From Spirochaetaceae bacterium (GTDB lineage: Bacteria > Spirochaetota > Spirochaetia > DSM-2461), in contig JAEINM010000143.1 of assembly GCA_016342385.1 (NCBI GenBank), positions 1 through 9,125 of the forward strand: 9,125 nucleotides of DNA, read 5' to 3'. The position numbers and the translations under genes were made by a program. The notes beneath the pieces are model-generated. The model worked only from the letters and a program-made list of their open reading frames with translations. It was not told the DNA's origin and searched no databases. This document shows, in pieces, positions 6,073-9,125 of the stretch; within the stretch, counting starts at the first letter, position 1, and each line of letters starts with the position of its first letter.

Positions 6073-7373
6073 GATACCTCCTCACCAAAAAATGTCTGAC
6101 CTCTCATTGACTTAATTTTTACTTGTAGACTTTTTCCAATCATTTCTCTGCTGCCGGTAAATAAAACTGTTTCATTTCTTTCTGTTCTGCCTAAAATCTC
6201 TTTATCGGATTTTTTTGAAACCCGTTCAGCAATAACTTCAACGACTGTTCCTATTCTCTTTTCAAAAACGTCCCTGCTTATTCTGCGCTGCAGTTCAATA
6301 ATCCTGGACAATCTTTTTTTCTTCAGTTCCTCGGGAAGACTATCGCCCCGGTTATATGCCTTGGTGCCCTCCCGGGGATTATAAAAATATGTAAAACTTT
6401 CAGAAAACTTCACCTTATTCATCAAATCTTCAAGTTCGGCCATATCCTCTTCTGTTTCTCCGGGAAATCCGACCATGATATCTGTTGTCAGAGAGATTTG
6501 AGGTATTCTGGATCTCAATTTCTCAACAAGAAGCAAGTAATCCTCTTTGGAATATCTTCTATTCATATCTGCCAGAACTTTTGTTGAACCATGTTGAACC
6601 GGAAGATGAAGATGGTTGCATATATTTTTCTCAGTAGCCATGACCTCTATTATATCATCATTCAGATCTTTCGGGTGGGAAGAGAGGAAACGGATTCGCG
6701 GTATATCTGTTTCACTTGTTATCATCCTCAGTAGAGAGGCAAAATCAATTCCATTGACAACATCGTGATAGGAATTGACATTCTGCCCCAGGAGTGTCAC
6801 ATCCTGTACTCCCGATTCTGCCAGTTTTCGTATTTCTTTAAGGATTTCCTCTGAATCACGCGAAACTTCTCTCCCGCGAACATAGGGAACAATACAATAA
6901 CTGCAAAAATTGTTACAACCATGCATAATGGGCACCAGGGCGTTTATAGAATCTTTCGAACCATGATCACTATGAAAGGAATATCGGTTATCCTCAAGGA
7001 AATCTTCCTGACCTGTATAATCTCCTGTCAGTTTTCTAATGAGGAGTTTCTGGCCTTTGGTGCCGGCAATGATATCTACAGCCGGAGCATCTTTTTTTAA
7101 CTGATCTTTCCAGTTTTCAGCCATACAACCTATAACAGCCAGCTTAATTTCTTTTGTTTTTTTTAAGTGTTTATAGTGACCGATACGTCCCCAGATTCTG
7201 TTTTCAGCGGTTTTTCGTACGGTACACGTATTTATAATAGCCAGATCGGCATCATTTTCATTATCAGCGGGAAGCCAGCCCTCTTCCTGTAATTCCAGTT
7301 CAATAGCTGAAGCTTCCGCTTTATTCATCTGGCAGCCATAATTTTCAAGCCAGTATTTCTTCTTTTCAGACAT
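6057..7373 (-). CDS. miaB: tRNA-2-methylthio-N6-dimethylallyladenosine synthase
   Basis: MiaB is a radical SAM methylthiotransferase that adds the methylthio group to i6A37 in tRNAs reading UNN codons. The 438 residues show the full three-domain plan. The N-terminal UPF0004 domain has the three cysteines of the auxiliary iron-sulfur cluster, Cys14 (in NYGCQMN), Cys50 (NTCTVR) and Cys83 (IGCMAE). The radical SAM domain has Cys153, Cys157 and Cys160 in HGCNNFCSYC, and LGQNVNSY (195-202). A TRAM domain occupies about 371-434. YGCQMN favours MiaB over the relatives MtaB and RimO. The ATG lies 11 bp after the stop of the LCP gene. AGGA ends only one base before it, too close for a standard ribosome binding site, so translation may depend on the upstream gene. 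A tRNA modification gene inside an envelope operon is a point of interest rather than evidence for a link in function. Confidence 0.95.
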   Translation of the reverse strand: MSEKKKYWLENYGCQMNKAEASAIELELQEEGWLPADNENDADLAIINTCTVRKTAENRIWGRIGHYKHLKKTKEIKLAVIGCMAENWKDQLKKDAPAVDIIAGTKGQKLLIRKLTGDYTGQEDFLEDNRYSFHSDHGSKDSINALVPIMHGCNNFCSYCIVPYVRGREVSRDSEEILKEIRKLAESGVQDVTLLGQNVNSYHDVVNGIDFASLLRMITSETDIPRIRFLSSHPKDLNDDIIEVMATEKNICNHLHLPVQHGSTKVLADMNRRYSKEDYLLLVEKLRSRIPQISLTTDIMVGFPGETEEDMAELEDLMNKVKFSESFTYFYNPREGTKAYNRGDSLPEELKKKRLSRIIELQRRISRDVFEKRIGTVVEVIAERVSKKSDKEILGRTERNETVLFTGSREMIGKSLQVKIKSMRGQTFFGEEVSCPGE

Positions 7374-7384
7374 TTCCTATACCA

Positions 7385-9125
7385 TTATTGCAGAATATTC
7401 TCTATATATTTTCGAAATAGATTCCAATCATTATTTTTGGGAAGAACAATCCACAATCCTCTTGTATCGGGATCCTTTTCGGCAATGATCTTTTCCTCTT
7501 CAGGAAGAAGATAGGTATTGCTATACTCGACATCGAGAATATTATCATGACTGATAACATTGGGATCGGCAATCACATTATCTTTATACATCAGGAAATC
7601 TTTTACAAGATTAGCAATGCTTAGATTCGTATCAATATAGGAAAAAACTGATGTAACGAAACTATACATCTTTCCTATATCACCACCATCAAGAGAAATC
7701 ATCTCATCAAGAACAGATTTTATTATAAGCTGTTGTCGTTTTGATCTGTCATAGGCCTGAGATCCGTGCCTCGATCTGGCAACTCTCAATGCAGCTACTC
7801 CGTCGAGGTGGTGAGTTCCCTCTCTATAGTGAAGAGTAGACCAAACTCCATTATTTTTGACCTTATAAGTCGGATCAATTAAAGCTTCATCGAGAGTGAC
7901 ATCAATGCCACCGAGTATATTTACTACATCGACAAAAGCGAACATATCAATGGATACATATTTACTGATCTTCAGACCTGTTATTTCCGATAGTTCCCTG
8001 CATAATCTCTCTGGTCCAAAGACTTTATAAATGTTGTTGATCTTTTTGCCTTTGTAATACAGATCCCTTGGAAAACTGATCATCTTAATTTGACCAGTTT
8101 TATTATTGGCATTTACAATTATCATTGTATCGGCATTATGTTCATGGGTCCCGACAACCAGAAACGTTTCGGAAGAATCATCAAATGCATAAGGAGAGAC
8201 GTTTGCAATCTCTTCTTCCGGAATAATCAGTGACTTGAAGTCATTTCCCGGTGCAAACATTTTTAAAGATTTCAGGAACTTACCATCGCCGCTTATCAAG
8301 AGTACTTCACCGAATTCTTTCTGAAGGAGATAAGACCCTTTTACAGATCCATCATCATTGTGTATATCGAAATATATAAACTCTTCATCTTCTCTACGTG
8401 AGAGTTCCGTATTACACCTATTGGATTCGAGCAGAAGTCGGAATCCCTCATCAGCAAATATGGATTCCATTTTATTCAGTACCAGAGCATCGATTCTTTC
8501 CGATTCTGTCAAATTGCTCACATTCTCAAGAAAGGAGATTAGAGCTGTTTCGAACTCCTCTGCTGATTCCAGTTTATGTCCGTTGAGAGTCGGTGCTTTT
8601 TCATCATGTCCGAAAAAACCGATAATTGATTTATCTTTGTTATTTAAGATATTGAATCTGTCGGAATCAGTTCTGATAATAGTCAGCTCTCTCTCTGCGA
8701 GAATAACTGATATCTCACTCTTACCCTTAAGTCCTTCAAGATAACCAGCAGTCTCTGCAATATCCCTATTATAATCATTGAATAAAGCAATTTCCTTATC
8801 TAAAGCCGATATGATGCTTTCATCATCAAGAGATTTTATGAACGTGTTACCGAGAATATCATTAAAAGTAATATTTCTATCTTCTGAATTATATATAAGA
8901 TCCAGATAAACCTTTCCGTTCATCTTTACCGAAGCATTTTTATAATTGATCCTATAGAATTCATACCCTTTACCGGTAAAATATTCTTCCAATCCTATAT
9001 CTGCAAGATACAGAGTAAATTCAGCTGCGGCTGTTTCTTCCGCTTCATTACTTACCAGAAATCTGAAGGCATCAAAGAAAGACACCGCCGGATCGAACTC
9101 CCTTTCTTCTGAAACTCCCGATCTC
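7385..9125 (-). CDS. LytR-CpsA-Psr (LCP) family protein, N-terminus beyond window
   Basis: LCP enzymes transfer glycopolymers or other undecaprenyl-phosphate-linked glycans to the cell wall or to glycoproteins outside the cytoplasmic membrane. Counting from the GTG at 9085, the LCP domain spans about residues 306-462: DTMIIV with Asp319, SFPRDLYY (Arg340, Asp341), the segment GGIDVTLDEALID, and EGTHHLDGVAALRVARSRH followed by YDRSKRQQ (Arg437, Arg439, Asp446, Arg447, Arg450, Gln451). These are the residues that contact pyrophosphate and magnesium in the family. About 300 residues before the domain match nothing I recognise, and about 100 follow it. No membrane helix is visible after the GTG, no ribosome binding site precedes it, and the frame stays open to the edge (13 more codons), so the true start and a membrane anchor probably lie outside the window. 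The gene is the first visible of the minus-strand operon. Confidence 0.85.
   Translation of the reverse strand, partial: RSGVSEEREFDPAVSFFDAFRFLVSNEAEETAAAEFTLYLADIGLEEYFTGKGYEFYRINYKNASVKMNGKVYLDLIYNSEDRNITFNDILGNTFIKSLDDESIISALDKEIALFNDYNRDIAETAGYLEGLKGKSEISVILAERELTIIRTDSDRFNILNNKDKSIIGFFGHDEKAPTLNGHKLESAEEFETALISFLENVSNLTESERIDALVLNKMESIFADEGFRLLLESNRCNTELSRREDEEFIYFDIHNDDGSVKGSYLLQKEFGEVLLISGDGKFLKSLKMFAPGNDFKSLIIPEEEIANVSPYAFDDSSETFLVVGTHEHNADTMIIVNANNKTGQIKMISFPRDLYYKGKKINNIYKVFGPERLCRELSEITGLKISKYVSIDMFAFVDVVNILGGIDVTLDEALIDPTYKVKNNGVWSTLHYREGTHHLDGVAALRVARSRHGSQAYDRSKRQQLIIKSVLDEMISLDGGDIGKMYSFVTSVFSYIDTNLSIANLVKDFLMYKDNVIADPNVISHDNILDVEYSNTYLLPEEEKIIAEKDPDTRGLWIVLPKNNDWNLFRKYIENILQ

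Noticed and set aside
8358..8744. Plus-strand open frames of 128 and 62 codons (8358-8744 and 8398-8586) inside the LCP gene
   Set aside because: Both are antisense to a continuous coding frame, and the longer is Ser/Leu-rich in the way expected of a reverse-complement shadow.
9083..9085. GTG as the true start of the LCP gene
   Set aside because: There is no ribosome binding site, the frame is open upstream to the edge, and the expected membrane anchor is missing after it.

Overview
The window looks like an ordinary chromosomal segment of a moderately AT-rich bacterium, most likely a free-living or host-associated spirochaete (Spirochaetota). This assignment is an inference. It rests on a large lipoprotein with a short lipobox that resembles treponemal pallilysin-type proteins, and on the combination of a LytR-CpsA-Psr (LCP) protein, a LapA-type membrane protein and a SPOR protein around miaB. 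No single marker gene proves it. I see no insertion sequence, phage gene, CRISPR array, rRNA or tRNA.

Layout. Positions 1-208 carry no gene but hold a 25-bp palindrome and a strong inverted repeat that terminates purA. purA (209-1432, minus) has a well-formed promoter whose predicted start site lies inside a near-perfect 23-bp palindrome. A small 49-codon plus-strand gene (1580-1729) with a good ribosome binding site follows; its stop overlaps the stop of a convergent MobA/MocA-like nucleotidyltransferase (1722-2294, minus). That gene is divergent from a two-gene plus-strand unit starting 51 bp away: a DHH/DHHA1 phosphoesterase of the NrnA type (2346-3323) and a 509-residue lipoprotein (3332-4861). 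The promoter before the DHH gene puts transcription start at or beside its ATG, which suggests a leaderless mRNA.

From 4830 to the right edge everything is on the minus strand and reads as one operon. In transcription order it is an LCP protein (open at the window edge), miaB, a LapA/DUF1049 membrane protein, and a secreted TPR-like protein with a C-terminal SPOR domain that starts with TTG. Gaps are 11 bp or overlaps of 16 and 23 bp, so translational coupling is likely. The last gene overlaps the lipoprotein gene tail-to-tail by 32 bp.

Functionally, the window mixes housekeeping nucleotide and RNA metabolism (purA, nrnA-like, miaB) with cell-envelope genes (lipoprotein, LCP, LapA-like, SPOR). 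I found no clear new multi-gene system. The points most worth a second look are the purA palindrome/promoter, the leaderless divergent pair, the small basic-acidic protein, the long N-terminal region of the LCP protein, and the modular lipoprotein.
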